From positions 310,001 to 374,000 of the forward strand of contig JANSYA010000003.1 in the NCBI GenBank assembly GCA_024742665.1: a DNA stretch of 64,000 nt, in the 5' to 3' direction. Within the stretch, counting starts at the first letter, position 1. Each line of letters begins with the position of its first letter. The translations under genes and the position numbers were made by a program. The notes under the pieces are model-generated. The model made no database searches. It was not told the DNA's origin and saw only the letters and a list, made by a program, of their open reading frames with translations. Positions 1-11,403 of this stretch are shown here, piece by piece. This DNA comes from a bacterium (GTDB lineage Bacteria; Spirochaetota; Leptospiria; Leptospirales; Leptonemataceae).

Positions 1-3000
1 AGCGGGAGCTTCGGGGCGAAGCCGGGCCTCTACGAAATGAATCAAATCGTCCAGACTCAAACTGCTTGAAAAATCAGCGGGAGTAAATTCAATCCCCAGA
101 CTTCGCCGAATCTTGCCGCGCAGTTCGACGCCCATGAGCGAATCGAAACCAAGCAATTGCAGCGGCAGCTCACGATGCAGGTCCACGTCAAGATCCGGTA
201 AAACCGTCTGCAATGCGCGACAAATAAAATCCGATCCGTTTTCGCCGCTTGCATCGCCGGCTTTGCCGGCATTGCCAGCATTGTTAAAAACGGATCGCCC
301 GATGCGACGAGGCTCATCACTTCCCTTTAAGTCGCTCTCGCCCCCGCGATGGGCCAGCACGTCCAGGTCCGGAGCCGGCGAAGATCGCAGGCGCAAACGT
401 CCGGGCAAAGCGAAGCGGCGCTCATCGCAAAACGCGCAAATCAGAGTCTGACCGCTTTCTACGGCGAAGGGCGAATCGCCCGGTAGCAATGCCGCCCGCT
501 GAAAGCCGTTGGCGACCAGGGCCGACTGCCAGCTTGACGCCTCCAGCAGGGGAATATCCTCGCGCCACCGATCGCGAAATTTCTGCCAGCCCTCGACCAA
601 TGCCGTGCTGGCGTCGAAACGAATTCCGTACTCCGTCATCTCGTTTAATAGAAGCAGCCCGCGATGCTGCAACGCCTGACGCAGATACCCGAGCGTAAGA
701 TCCAGATCGCTGACGGCGTGCACCACGTTCGTCGCGACCACCAGATCGAAAGTGTTCGCCGCGAATTCTGCATGCTGGGTTTCGAATGGAGTTTCCAGAT
801 CCAGTCGCCGATAGCGTAAGAAATCAAAGCCGGCGAATTCTTCGCGGGCCCGCTCCAGAAAGAGCTCCGACAGATCGGTAAAATAATATTCGCAGGGCGT
901 ACCGCTGAGCACCTCGACCAGGCTCGCGGTGGTCGCCCCGGTTCCGGCGCCGACTTCCAGGATACGCAGGGGCCGACCGGGTTCCGCCAGACTCGCCAGC
1001 TCGCGAACGACCCGGGCGATCATGCTATTGAAAAATTGCGCCGGCGGCCAGCGACGATACATCGCATCGGCCACGCGATAGGAACCGTCGGGAAACAAAA
1101 TATCAAGCGCGCTGCGTTCTCCGCAAACCAGTTCCGCGAGCGCCCGCCCCGAATGCTCCAGATATTCGAATAGCTGCAACGCGTCGCCGGCCGCCGCACG
1201 ACCGGCGCCTTCCAATCGCAGTCGTTCCCGTTCGAGGAATGCGGGCGAAGGCACAGGAGAGACGTCCCTTCGCTCCGGCGCCCGGGCAATACCGAGGTGC
1301 TCCAGCCAGCGTCGATACAGTCCGGCGAAGTGGGTAAGCACCGGCCGCTTTCCGGACTCAATTTTCTGAACCGCGACGGCGATAGAAACGCGGGCCAACT
1401 CGTCGCACAATGCATGGAAGCGTCCGAGATCCAGGTCCGGATGCGCAGCGCGGATTTCAAGTTCCAGCTGCGCCGTCTGTCCATCGACGCGACTCAGCAA
1501 TTCAGAAACGGCGGCGGAAGTCGAAGTGAGCGGCGCCAATCTCAATTCGCGACGATCGAATTGATAAACCGGCAGAGAAATAACGCGGCCGGCCCCCCGG
1601 GCCGATTCCAGCAACTGATCGCAGCCGGCGCAGGCCAGCCGCGCGAGCGCGCTTTCGATGGCCGTCAGTTCGTCCAGATCGGAACGCAGACTCGCAGAAT
1701 AAAGAAACGCGGGATTCGCGGCTTCGACCGTCCGGGCCAGTCCGGCCCCCGGCCCAATTTCCAGAAAGGATGAAAAATATTCGCCCGCGTTCCGGACCGC
1801 ATCATAAGCGCGAACGGGTTCGCGTAAATTTCGCGCCCAGTATTCGGCCTGAAGCTCACTCCCATCGAGCGGCCGGCCGTCGAGCGTTGAAAACAAAGAG
1901 ACCCGCGCGGGCTGCGTCGCCACCCTGCCCAATGCGGCCCGCAAAACGCGCGCCGGCTCATCCATAGCAGGGCTGTGACTGGCGAAGAGCACGCCTTCCA
2001 GTAAACGCGAACGTTCGCCCCTTTCGGCGACGAGCCCGGCGCAGCGTTCCATCGCATCCGGCGCGCCGGACAGTACGGTCTCCTTCGGTCCGTTTACGGC
2101 CGCCACGCTGACTCGCGCTGCCAGACCGGCGGCAAGCAGCAGGTCTTCGGCTTCGGCGGCCTCAAGACTCGTTACGAGCATCGCGCCTTTGCCCGATTGG
2201 GAACGAATCGCGGCCGAACGCTGCACGAGTACGCGCAGGGCCTCCTGCCGACTCAAAATTCCGGCGCCGTACGCCGCGGCAATTTCGCCGACGCTCTGAC
2301 CGATGACCGCCGCCGGACGCAGGCCGAAGTCCTGCCACAAATCGGTGAGCGCGATTTGAAAGACGATGAGAGCAGCGTGTATCGTCTCCTGATCGGGATC
2401 GCTTTGAACCCGGGCCAGGCGTTCGCTCAGATGAAATCCCCATTGCCGGTATAAATACGTTTCGCACTCCTCGACTGACTGCTGGAAGACGCGATAGCGC
2501 TGCGCGAGCCGGGCTCCCACTGCGGCGTTGAACTCCCCCGTTCCCGAATACAGAAATACGACCTGCGAATCGCCGCTGGAAGATTTGGCTTCGTCCTGCT
2601 GGAACGGGGGCGCCGGTTCGGTCCCCGCGGAGAGCGCCCCGGCCGCCGCCCGCAAGCGCCGCGGCAGGGTCGCGTCAATCGCCCGGTCGCCGGGAAAAAA
2701 CGGCAGTGCGAGACGTTGCCGATAGCGGGTGCGTCGCGCAAGCGTCGCCGCCAGGTCGCCGTGCATAAGGGCCGGATTCCGTTCTAGAAAATCCGCAAGG
2801 CTTCGCGTCTGGCGCGCAAGGTCGCCAACAGTGGGCGCCGATATTAGAGCGAAGACCGAGCGCCCGGAACGCGCGACCGGCTCCCCCGGCGCGCTGCGTT
2901 CCAGTACGACGTGCGCGTTTGTGCCTCCGAAGCCAAAGGCGTTCACCCCGATGCGCCGCGGCGGGTCGGAGCGCCGGACGCGCGGACCGATCACTTCAAG

Positions 3001-4182
3001 ACCGAGCGCGGCAAAGTCGATGTGCTGGTTGCCGGTTTCAAAATGCAAACTGGCCGGCCAGGCGGCCGAGGAAAGCATGATCGCTGACTTGATTACGCCG
3101 GCGATACCCGCGACCGCCTCGCTATGACCGAGATTGCCTTTCACCGAACCGATGCCCAGCGGCGACTGACGACCGTCAGCCTGTCCGAGCACCCGGCCCA
3201 GCGCGCGCGCTTCGATGGGATCACCAAGCGCGGTTCCGGTGCCGTGCGCCTCGACATAGTCGACCGACGCCGGGGCGATGCCGCCCGGACCATAGATTCG
3301 TTCGAGTAAACGCGTCTGGGCCCTGGTGTTGGGAGCCATCAAATGCGCCGAACGCCCATCCTGATTCATCGCCCCGGCGCGCAAAACGGCGTGCACCCGG
3401 TCGCCGTCCGCCAGGGCATCGTCGAGGCGTTTGAGAATCAGAATCCCGCCGCCCTCGGCCCGCACGATCCCATCGGCCGCAGCGTCGAAGGGTCGACAGC
3501 GGCCGCCGGGCGCCAGTACCCCCGCGCCGGCCATGACCAGCGAACTGGAAGGATCCAGCATTAAGTTTACCGCTCCCGCGAGCGCCAGGTCGCACTCGCC
3601 GCCGGCCAGCGAACGCGCCGCGCTCAACAAAGCAACCAGACCGGAAGAACAGGCCGTATCGCAGGTAACCGCCGGGCCATGCCAGTCGAAGAGATAGCTG
3701 AGTCGCGCGGAAAGAATGCTCTGATTCAATCCGGTGGCCGAGGACGCATCGATGTGTCGATTTTCCAGCGCGCGCATGGCGTCCAGAGTCGACGCGCCGA
3801 TAAAGACGCCGTTTTCGCCGCCCTTCAAGCTCTGAGTCGCCAGAGACGCGTCGTCGAGCGCCTCCTGAGCCAATTCAAGCAGCAGCCGCTGCTGGGGATC
3901 CATTTGCAGGGCTTCGCCGGAGCTGATCCCGAAAAACTCCGGATCGAAATCGTACACGCGCTCAATAAATCCGCCGGTTTCGATCAGGGCGCGCAAAGCG
4001 GCGTCGAGCGATGGGTCTTCTTCCCAGCGATCCGAGGGAAGCGGCCCGACACAGTCTGCGCCGGACACTAATATCCGCCTATATGATTCTAAGTCCGCGG
4101 CACCCGGGAAACGACAGCTCATTCCGACGATCGCGATGGGCGGATCGAAGGCCGCCCGGCTTCCTGTCTGTCTCATTCCCAT
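1..4182 (-). CDS. Type I polyketide synthase, KS-AT-MT-ACP (3' end outside window)
   Basis: This is a modular polyketide synthase read from the minus strand; 1394 codons are visible and the frame stays open to the window edge. Domain order is a ketosynthase (about residues 15-440; Cys178 in DTACSSGL, His313 in EAHGTGT, His353 in NLGHSEA), an acyltransferase (about 540-840; Ser630 in GQSVGE, where Gln replaces the usual His), a SAM-dependent methyltransferase with LEVGAGTGATT near 1075, and an acyl carrier domain with Ser1348 in GFDSLMGV. No ketoreductase, dehydratase or enoylreductase fits between AT and MT, so this module should extend and C-methylate without reducing, unless the missing C-terminus adds domains. 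The ATG at 4182 was chosen; GTG 4194 and ATG 4176 are in-frame alternatives. It lies 22 bases after the ACP gene, downstream of an acyl-AMP ligase. The family is certain, the product unknown. Confidence 0.93.
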   Translation of the reverse strand, partial: MGMRQTGSRAAFDPPIAIVGMSCRFPGAADLESYRRILVSGADCVGPLPSDRWEEDPSLDAALRALIETGGFIERVYDFDPEFFGISSGEALQMDPQQRLLLELAQEALDDASLATQSLKGGENGVFIGASTLDAMRALENRHIDASSATGLNQSILSARLSYLFDWHGPAVTCDTACSSGLVALLSAARSLAGGECDLALAGAVNLMLDPSSSLVMAGAGVLAPGGRCRPFDAAADGIVRAEGGGILILKRLDDALADGDRVHAVLRAGAMNQDGRSAHLMAPNTRAQTRLLERIYGPGGIAPASVDYVEAHGTGTALGDPIEARALGRVLGQADGRQSPLGIGSVKGNLGHSEAVAGIAGVIKSAIMLSSAAWPASLHFETGNQHIDFAALGLEVIGPRVRRSDPPRRIGVNAFGFGGTNAHVVLERSAPGEPVARSGRSVFALISAPTVGDLARQTRSLADFLERNPALMHGDLAATLARRTRYRQRLALPFFPGDRAIDATLPRRLRAAAGALSAGTEPAPPFQQDEAKSSSGDSQVVFLYSGTGEFNAAVGARLAQRYRVFQQSVEECETYLYRQWGFHLSERLARVQSDPDQETIHAALIVFQIALTDLWQDFGLRPAAVIGQSVGEIAAAYGAGILSRQEALRVLVQRSAAIRSQSGKGAMLVTSLEAAEAEDLLLAAGLAARVSVAAVNGPKETVLSGAPDAMERCAGLVAERGERSRLLEGVLFASHSPAMDEPARVLRAALGRVATQPARVSLFSTLDGRPLDGSELQAEYWARNLREPVRAYDAVRNAGEYFSSFLEIGPGAGLARTVEAANPAFLYSASLRSDLDELTAIESALARLACAGCDQLLESARGAGRVISLPVYQFDRRELRLAPLTSTSAAVSELLSRVDGQTAQLELEIRAAHPDLDLGRFHALCDELARVSIAVAVQKIESGKRPVLTHFAGLYRRWLEHLGIARAPERRDVSPVPSPAFLERERLRLEGAGRAAAGDALQLFEYLEHSGRALAELVCGERSALDILFPDGSYRVADAMYRRWPPAQFFNSMIARVVRELASLAEPGRPLRILEVGAGTGATTASLVEVLSGTPCEYYFTDLSELFLERAREEFAGFDFLRYRRLDLETPFETQHAEFAANTFDLVVATNVVHAVSDLDLTLGYLRQALQHRGLLLLNEMTEYGIRFDASTALVEGWQKFRDRWREDIPLLEASSWQSALVANGFQRAALLPGDSPFAVESGQTLICAFCDERRFALPGRLRLRSSPAPDLDVLAHRGGESDLKGSDEPRRIGRSVFNNAGNAGKAGDASGENGSDFICRALQTVLPDLDVDLHRELPLQLLGFDSLMGVELRGKIRRSLGIEFTPADFSSSLSLDDLIHFVEARLRPEAPA

Positions 4183-4204
4183 GGCAGCATCCACGATCAG
4201 GCTT

Positions 4205-4469
4205 TCAGGTATCGGCGCCCTCGGACGCCGCCTGGCGACGAATCAGTTCTCCGGCCAGCTCTTCGATGGTCGGGAATTCGTAGGCGATGGTCGCTTCAAT
4301 TTCCATATTGAGTTGCTGTTCAATTTTGCCCGCCAGTCGCACGGCCTGGCGCGAAGAAATTCCAAACTCGAACAGGGACCGACCCGGATCGATCTGATCG
4401 GCGGGGATTTTTAAGACCGTACCGAAGTACGCCTGCAGCCATTTACGCATCGCCGCTCGCTTCATTTGA

Positions 4470-4477
<8 letters not shown>
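4205..4477 (-). CDS. Acyl carrier protein (phosphopantetheine-binding)
   Basis: This is a free-standing 90-residue acyl carrier protein. The phosphopantetheine attachment serine is probably Ser42 in FGISSRQAV, which replaces the common DSL motif; a similar SSR form occurs in carrier domains that work with fatty acyl-AMP ligases. The predicted four-helix pattern and the length fit the family. The start is the ATG at 4477, which overlaps the last eight bases of the ligase gene and suggests translational coupling. By position it should receive the acyl chain from the ligase and hand it to the polyketide synthase that begins 22 bases downstream. The role as the loading carrier is inferred from gene order. 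Confidence 0.9.
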
Positions 4478-6251
<1,774 letters not shown>

Positions 6252-6304
6252 GATTTGGATCGTCTTATTGCTGCTCTGAGTCCTGGGCTATAAACGCTTC
6301 GCAT

Positions 6305-7282
6305 TCAACCGCCGGCATCCGCGGCGAGTCTTCGCTCCCGACTGCGCGCAAGCATTTCCGGCGTCGGCGCCTGGATGTCGCGGGCCAGCCCCAGCCGGCC
6401 CAGCACTTGAATCACCAGGCCGCTCGCGTCGAACTGCCACCAGCGGAATTGATTGGAAGCGGCCGCGGGAAACGCGTGGTGGTGGTTGTGCCAGCCTTCG
6501 CCGAGGGCCAGGAAAATCATCAGCGCGTTGTTCCGCGATTGGTCCCGGGTAAAAAGCGGACGGTCTCCGAACATATGGCAAAGGGAGTTGATCGCCCATG
6601 TCACGTGCTGCACGACGAAGACGCGCAGCAAACCGCCCCACAGAAAACCGCTGAGGATTCCCATCGCGGTTCCGGAAAGCAGCCCGCCGATCAGAGCCGG
6701 CAGCGCCAATCCCAGCAAGACCCAAAAAAAATACTGGCGATGGATCGCGAAGGCGACGCGATCCTTGAGTAAGTCCGGAATGAAAAACAGCCAGTCGGCG
6801 TTTTCATGGCCGAAGAACCAGCCGCTATGCGCATGCCAGAAGCCCTGCCAGGCAGACAGGCGGCGCTCGCCCTTGAAGACGGGCGAATGCGGATCGCCGG
6901 CCTGGTCCGACTTCTGATGGTGCAGTCGATGCGTCGCCGCCCACCAGAGCAGCGGTCCCTGCGCCGACATCGATCCGAATATATAGAACAGGGCCGCCAG
7001 CGCGCCGTGGGTGCGAAAAGCCCGGTGAGTCGCAAGGCGGTGAAAGCCGATCGTCGTACCAAAAACGGTCAGCACGTAGCCTGCGGCCAGGAGCCAGAGG
7101 TCCACGCTGCTCACTCCAAAAGTCATAGCATGCACGCCGGTCGCCAGAGCGCCGAGAGTCGGCAGCGCGACCACGAACAGCGCGAGAATTTTTTCGCCCT
7201 GATTGATTACAGCGGCGCTGGAGCTGCCGGCCGGCGAAGCGGCGGACTCAGTACCAGAATTCTTTTGCTCGGTGCGGGCCAC
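6305..7282 (-). CDS. Membrane fatty acyl desaturase (delta-9 type)
   Basis: This 325-residue integral membrane di-iron desaturase carries the three histidine boxes of the stearoyl-CoA desaturase family: HRLATH (residues 81-86), HRLHH (118-122) and HNHHH in the EGWHNHHHAF segment near 268. Hydrophobic spans lie around 30-55, 62-80, 92-110 and 175-220, giving the expected four-helix topology. A Ser/Ala-rich leader of about 25 residues precedes the first span. The start is a GTG at 7282. It should introduce a cis double bond into an acyl chain at the cytoplasmic membrane. It lies 53 bases upstream of the acyl-AMP ligase on the same strand, so it may belong to that operon, and it is preceded by repeated TTACGAT-type half-sites. 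Substrate and position of the double bond cannot be read from sequence. Confidence 0.93.
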   Translation of the reverse strand: MARTEQKNSGTESAASPAGSSSAAVINQGEKILALFVVALPTLGALATGVHAMTFGVSSVDLWLLAAGYVLTVFGTTIGFHRLATHRAFRTHGALAALFYIFGSMSAQGPLLWWAATHRLHHQKSDQAGDPHSPVFKGERRLSAWQGFWHAHSGWFFGHENADWLFFIPDLLKDRVAFAIHRQYFFWVLLGLALPALIGGLLSGTAMGILSGFLWGGLLRVFVVQHVTWAINSLCHMFGDRPLFTRDQSRNNALMIFLALGEGWHNHHHAFPAAASNQFRWWQFDASGLVIQVLGRLGLARDIQAPTPEMLARSRERRLAADAGG

Positions 7283-7308
7283 GTCGATCTACTTTTTACG
7301 ATCCAGGC

Positions 7309-7325
7309 TTACGATCAGTTCGTAA
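7309..7325. promoter_or_regulatory. Inverted repeat upstream of the desaturase, putative operator
   Basis: The 17 bases TTACGATCAGTTCGTAA form a perfect TTACGA-N5-TCGTAA inverted repeat 27 bases upstream of the desaturase start. A direct half-site TTACGAT lies at 7295-7301 and an inverted one, ATCGTAA, at 7383-7389. The spacing resembles a binding site for a dimeric repressor. Which regulator binds, if any, is not visible here. Confidence 0.4.
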
Positions 7326-7530
7326 GCTCTTTGCGCCGCTGCCGCATAAACTCTATTTCGGATTACGGGCCTGACGCTGATGATCGTAACAGGACGCAGC
7401 ATAGCCCCGCCCGGACATCGCTTCCACCGCCTGGATCCAGCCGGATTCTTTTCGCATGCAAGTAGAGCGAATGAGCGGCTTCAGAGAATCGCATGAAAGC
7501 GGAGGCGTTTTTAGAATCCCGGCGATTTGC

Positions 7531-10074
7531 TCAAGGCTGCCGGGCGGCCGCGAGATTTCTGAGGGCCTGGATCAACAGACGACGTTGCAGGGGTTTCGCC
7601 AGATGCGCGTCGCAGCCGGCCGCCATCATCTGTCGGATTTCGTCGGGCATCGCGTGCGCGGTGAGGGCGATAATCGGAATGCGCTCGCGTCCCGACTGTT
7701 CTTCCAGTTTTCGAATGCTGCGGGTCGCCGCATAGCCGTCGACCCGGGGCATTTGCATATCCATTAGAATCAAATCATACTGCCCGCTCGCGTACTTCTC
7801 GATCGCGATCTCGCCGTCCTCGGCGAAGTCGATTTGAACCGGATGCTTCTGCAAAAACGCGGACAGCAGAGCCTGGTTATCATGATTATCTTCCGCAACC
7901 AGAATCGACAGCGGTCCTAATTCGGGCGCGGATTCCTGCACCTTTTCTTCGGCGGAAGATTCTTTACGATCCAGGGCCGCTTTCCGGCAGGGAATGCGAA
8001 AGTGAAAACGACTGCCGACCTCCGGCTGACTCTCGACTCCCATCGAACCGCCCATCAGCTCCACCAATCGATGACAGATCGTGAGCCCCAGACCGGAACC
8101 GCCGTACAGTCGGGTGGTTGAATTATCCGCCTGCGTGAAGGCGCTGAAGATGGACTCAAGTCTGTCAGCGGGAATGCCGCGACCTGTATCGCTGACTTCG
8201 AATTCCAGCTCATCGCTATCGCTATCGCCGTCGCCGTCGCGATCGCTTTTTTTTATCAGACGAACGTGAACTGCAATCGAGCCCCGGTCGGTGAATTTTA
8301 CGGCGTTTCCAATCAGGTTCACCAGGATCTGACGCAGGCGCGTCGCGTCCGCCGCGATATGCTCCGGCACGTCTTCTTCGATTCGCAAAGACAACGATAA
8401 ACTTTTCTGAAGGGCCTGAGTTTCCATCATCTCGACGACGGCGCGCAGAGTTTCCGGAAGATCGAGAGCCGCCTCCTCGATTTCCAGACGTCCCGCTTCC
8501 ACCCGGGCCAGATCGAGAATATCGCCGAGCAGGGCGAGCAGGGTTTCGCCGGAGCGTCGAATGATTCGAATGAAACGCGTTCGCTCTGCCAGGCCGGGAT
8601 TGTCCGCCAGTAAATCGGCCATCCCCAGGATTGAATTCATGGGAGTGCGAATCTCATGACTCATATTGGCCAGGAATTCCGACTTGGCCCGACTGGCCTT
8701 CTCCGCCGCGTCGCGTTCGCTGCGCAATTCATCGACTTTGCGTTTTTCGACTAAAGCGCGACGCAGTTCCCGCGAGACCGAGTCGAGTTCGTTAAAGGCT
8801 CCATGAAAGCGAGCGGCCAGAATCGAGGCCTGCGCGAAAATAAATAGGAAAAGTCCCGCCGGCGAAAGCAGCGGCGTCTGTACGATTTCGTTCGAGCGCA
8901 AAATATCGTTGAGAACGCTCAGCAACAATACGGCCCAGCCAATCAGAAAAAATCTGGCTCCTTTCGCGCGACGGATCGTCGCGACGACGCCGACTCCAAT
9001 CACGAAAATTCCGACGACCAGAGTAAAGGCCTGACAGGCCAGCGACACCCGGGTCAAGAGATCGGTGGGACAAACGAGCAGACTCAAACAGAACAGCACG
9101 CCGATTGTCTGGACGACGCGCAAGACGCGGCGCGAAAATTGATCCGGAAAAAGCCAGGCGACGAAGGTCGCAAACAAAGGAACCGACGCAAAAAATGTCA
9201 GGAATTCGATTCGATACAGCGCCTCGAAAGGCACGCCCGGAAAGAACTGCATAAAATAGCGTTCGCCGGTTAACAACATCCGCAGCGCGACGTTCAGACA
9301 GATTAAACCGAAGAACAGCGTCGTACGCTCGCGCGGACGCATCGCGAATAATCCGAAATGATAGAGTCCGAAAATGCTCAGGGTGCCGAGCATAAACATA
9401 TCGAGAATCAAGCCTCTTTCGCGCCAGCTGCGAACCTGAGCTTCGGGACCGAAGCGCAGCGGAAAAAACAGGCCGCCGTTGCGATCATGGAAATTCGCGA
9501 CCTGGATGGCCAGCACCAGAGTCCGGGGCTTTTGCGAATCCGGCGTAAGATCCTTACTCGCTAATTCCACGACCTGCGGCAAATAGTACGGCTGCGTGCT
9601 TTCCGCGTTCGGGCCGACCGTTCCGTTGGATGCGAGCAGTTCGCCGTCGACATAAACGCGGTGCGCCGATTTTTGATCGCGAATATAGAGGGTTGGTCGC
9701 TTCAGTTCCGGCGGCAAAATCAACCGCAGCATATAGGTATGCGCGCCGGACGCCGGCAAAGGGACTCCGGCAACGCTCTGGGAATTCCAGGAACGCGGAA
9801 CTCGAATGAATCCATCGGGATCCCGCTCCAGATCCTCTGGATCCGAGAGCAGCTGATCGCGATAGAAAGCCCAATCGCCCTCAAGAGAAATCGAAGCGGC
9901 CTGGTCGAAATCCCAATCACGCAGATCCAGCACGCCGTCTTTGATTAAAGGCAGAGAGCCCGCCGCCGCGTCGGGCTTCGGAACCGGCGCGCCTCCGCAG
10001 CCCGCGAAGCTGAGCCAGATCAGCAGGGCCGCCGCAATCGCTGGCGAGCGCACAGGAAGACGCAGAAAGCCCAT
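7531..10074 (-). CDS. 7TMR-DISM hybrid sensor histidine kinase with receiver domain
   Basis: This 847-residue membrane sensor begins with a signal sequence ending in a lipobox-like LSFAGCGG, then an extracellular jelly-roll sensor domain of 7TMR-DISM type ([11 protein letters not shown] near residue 70), a seven-helix block (about 210-420), a short coiled coil, a HisKA domain with His473 in [10 protein letters not shown], an HATPase domain ([23 protein letters not shown]) and a C-terminal receiver with Asp772 in LMDMQMP. It should sense an external small molecule or surface signal and autophosphorylate, passing phosphate to its own receiver. An Asp/Ser-rich hexamer-coded linker ([10 protein letters not shown], bases about 8210-8245) sits inside the ATPase domain. 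The ATG at 10074 was chosen because it starts the signal peptide; the frame is open for 66 more codons upstream. No cognate regulator is adjacent. Confidence 0.93.
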   Translation of the reverse strand: MGFLRLPVRSPAIAAALLIWLSFAGCGGAPVPKPDAAAGSLPLIKDGVLDLRDWDFDQAASISLEGDWAFYRDQLLSDPEDLERDPDGFIRVPRSWNSQSVAGVPLPASGAHTYMLRLILPPELKRPTLYIRDQKSAHRVYVDGELLASNGTVGPNAESTQPYYLPQVVELASKDLTPDSQKPRTLVLAIQVANFHDRNGGLFFPLRFGPEAQVRSWRERGLILDMFMLGTLSIFGLYHFGLFAMRPRERTTLFFGLICLNVALRMLLTGERYFMQFFPGVPFEALYRIEFLTFFASVPLFATFVAWLFPDQFSRRVLRVVQTIGVLFCLSLLVCPTDLLTRVSLACQAFTLVVGIFVIGVGVVATIRRAKGARFFLIGWAVLLLSVLNDILRSNEIVQTPLLSPAGLFLFIFAQASILAARFHGAFNELDSVSRELRRALVEKRKVDELRSERDAAEKASRAKSEFLANMSHEIRTPMNSILGMADLLADNPGLAERTRFIRIIRRSGETLLALLGDILDLARVEAGRLEIEEAALDLPETLRAVVEMMETQALQKSLSLSLRIEEDVPEHIAADATRLRQILVNLIGNAVKFTDRGSIAVHVRLIKKSDRDGDGDSDSDELEFEVSDTGRGIPADRLESIFSAFTQADNSTTRLYGGSGLGLTICHRLVELMGGSMGVESQPEVGSRFHFRIPCRKAALDRKESSAEEKVQESAPELGPLSILVAEDNHDNQALLSAFLQKHPVQIDFAEDGEIAIEKYASGQYDLILMDMQMPRVDGYAATRSIRKLEEQSGRERIPIIALTAHAMPDEIRQMMAAGCDAHLAKPLQRRLLIQALRNLAAARQP

Positions 10075-10413
10075 CGTAAACCAGTGGAAGCCTCTGTCTG
10101 AATTTTGCAAGCGATTCCGATGCGCTCGCGACGACTGCGCTGCGCATCGCAACGCCGTGCATCGCCCGGAACGATCACTGAATGGTTTCGCGTGGCTATC
10201 GCCCGAATCGAATTCCGCGAACTCTATCTCGATTCGGAGAGGGCCGCGTTGAGCGCGACTTCCATACAACAAAGAACCCAGGCGCAGTCCGATTCACATA
10301 CAGGCAACATAGCATTGAACCCGCGTTTCGAGCGGGATGCCGAAGCCAGCGAGTACATAAACTCATGCTATGGGCTGGCTGAGGATTTCGCCACCAGAAC
10401 TGGACGAAGAAAA
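10075..10413. other. Non-coding stretch upstream of the sensor kinase
   Basis: I see no convincing gene in this stretch, which leads into the hairpin array. It holds a small hairpin with CCCGC and GCGGG arms near 10320-10340 and a wider pair of AGCCAGC and GCTGGCT arms at about 10335-10371. The promoter of the sensor kinase should lie here, but I cannot point to a clear -10/-35 pair. Confidence 0.4.
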
Positions 10414-10660
10414 ATTACCGTCGGCGATTGGACTGGAGGAACCTGCGGTCCCTGAATTCACAGCAATTTATCGCCGTCGGCGATAAAACCAGAAAAACTC
10501 TGCGAGTTTTTCTATTCACAGCATTTTGTAGCTCTGCTACAAATCGGAAAGATGCCTGGCGGCATCCTTCATTCACAGCAATTTATCGCCGTCGGCGATA
10601 AAATCGGAAGAACCTGCGGTTCTATTATTCACAGCATTTTGTAGCTCTGCTACAAAATGC
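10414..10660. repeat. Tandem array of small hairpins with a constant linker, 3' of tRNA-Asn
   Basis: The linker ATTCACAGCA occurs four times, at 10456, 10514, 10571 and 10627, spaced 58, 57 and 56 bases. Three linkers are followed by two short hairpins and the last by one. The first hairpin alternates between two forms: TTTATCGCC-GTC-GGCGATAAA at 10467-10487 and 10582-10602, and TTTGTAGC-TCT-GCTACAAA at 10525-10543 with an extended 12-bp version at 10634-10660. The second hairpin differs each time but stays paired: AGAAAAACTC/GAGTTTTTCT at 10491-10513, GATGCC/GGCATC at 10551-10566 and AGAACC/GGTTCT at 10609-10623, mostly with a TGC loop. A decayed unit lies at 10414-10453. The arms change while pairing is kept, which indicates selection on structure. 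The last hairpin ends on the tRNA discriminator base. No function is assigned. Confidence 0.85.
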
Positions 10661-10732
10661 TCCCCCGGTTGGACTCGAACCAACGACCAATTGATTAACA
10701 GTCAACTGCTCTACCGACTGAGCTACAGGGGA
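10660..10732 (-). tRNA. tRNA-Asn (anticodon GTT)
   Basis: The 73-base sequence folds as a standard cloverleaf: acceptor TCCCCTG pairing with CGGGGGA (one G-U pair), D arm GCTC/GAGC, anticodon stem GTTGA/TCAAT with loop CTGTTAA giving anticodon GTT, and T arm GTTGG-TTCGAGT-CCAAC. The discriminator is G73. CCA is not encoded, as the next bases are CAT. The 3' end coincides with the base of the last hairpin of the adjoining array. Confidence 0.96.
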
Positions 10733-10962
10733 GTGTCAGTATGCACGGCAAACTCGTTGCAAATCCGCCGTATATGGGACAAAAATCCCGGGCCAGGGAT
10801 CGTGTCAAGCCGGACACAAAAATGAGCGCAGGGCCCCCGCGCCACGTGCCTGGAGGGGCGAAGCGTCGGCCGCAGGGGGGCGCCCAAAACAATCGTCGGA
10901 ATCCGTAGTCGTTCTTTGCTCGACTCGCAGATCGCCTCCGTTGATATATTCCCGATCTTTCC

Positions 10963-11388
10963 GTGTCCGTAAGAATTCCCAAAAATCCCGATTCGGCCGG
11001 CTCTGACGGTCGCTCGCCCGCCTTTGCTCAGTCGCTGCCGATCGACCGCGAGTCGATTCATCGCCTGGTGCATATATTTTACGGCCGGGTTCGAGAGAAT
11101 TTTTCCCTGGGGCCGATCTTTGAAGGCGTGATCGGTCGGGATCCGCGCGATTGGGACGCGCATCTCGCGAAGCTCTGCGATTTCTGGGAGACCGTTCTGC
11201 TCGGCGTCGTAAAGTACAAGGGCCAGCCGATCTCCATCCATCGTAAGATGCAGGGCCTGGAGCCCGCGCACTTCACCGCCTGGTTGAATTTATTCGATCG
11301 CACGGCGCGCGAAATTTTCGCGCCGGAAGACGCGGAACGCATTCTGAAGATGGCGGCACGGATGGCCGTCGCGATCCAGCGGCGCTGA
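10963..11388 (+). CDS. Group III truncated haemoglobin
   Basis: This 141-residue protein resembles group III (P-type) truncated globins, which bind haem and oxygen or nitric oxide in the cytoplasm. Evidence is the helix pattern IHRLVHIFYGRV, the F-to-G region with DWDAHLAKLCDFWETV, the GQPISIHRKM segment with the likely proximal-side histidine, and AHFTAWLNLFDRTAREIF near the C-terminus. The start is a GTG at 10963; the N-terminal 25 residues are low in structure and a later start cannot be excluded, but no internal ATG occurs before residue 95. It stands alone between tRNA-Asn and a convergent lipoprotein gene. A role in nitric oxide or microaerobic metabolism is family knowledge only. Confidence 0.85.
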   Translation: MSVRIPKNPDSAGSDGRSPAFAQSLPIDRESIHRLVHIFYGRVRENFSLGPIFEGVIGRDPRDWDAHLAKLCDFWETVLLGVVKYKGQPISIHRKMQGLEPAHFTAWLNLFDRTAREIFAPEDAERILKMAARMAVAIQRR

Positions 11389-11403
11389 GGCGCCCGGCGG
11401 CGA

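Noticed and set aside
1-4182. Frameshift in the polyketide synthase
   Set aside because: No complete frame is closed within the window, but motifs from the ketosynthase to the final ACP all fall in one frame that simply runs off the edge.
10414-10660. CRISPR array
   Set aside because: The repeated linker is only 10 bases, the intervening parts are themselves perfect hairpins and two of them recur, and no cas genes are present.
10634-10660. Intrinsic terminator of tRNA-Asn
   Set aside because: The 12-bp hairpin is strong but overlaps the tRNA discriminator and is not followed by a T-run on the tRNA strand; kept as part of the hairpin array.
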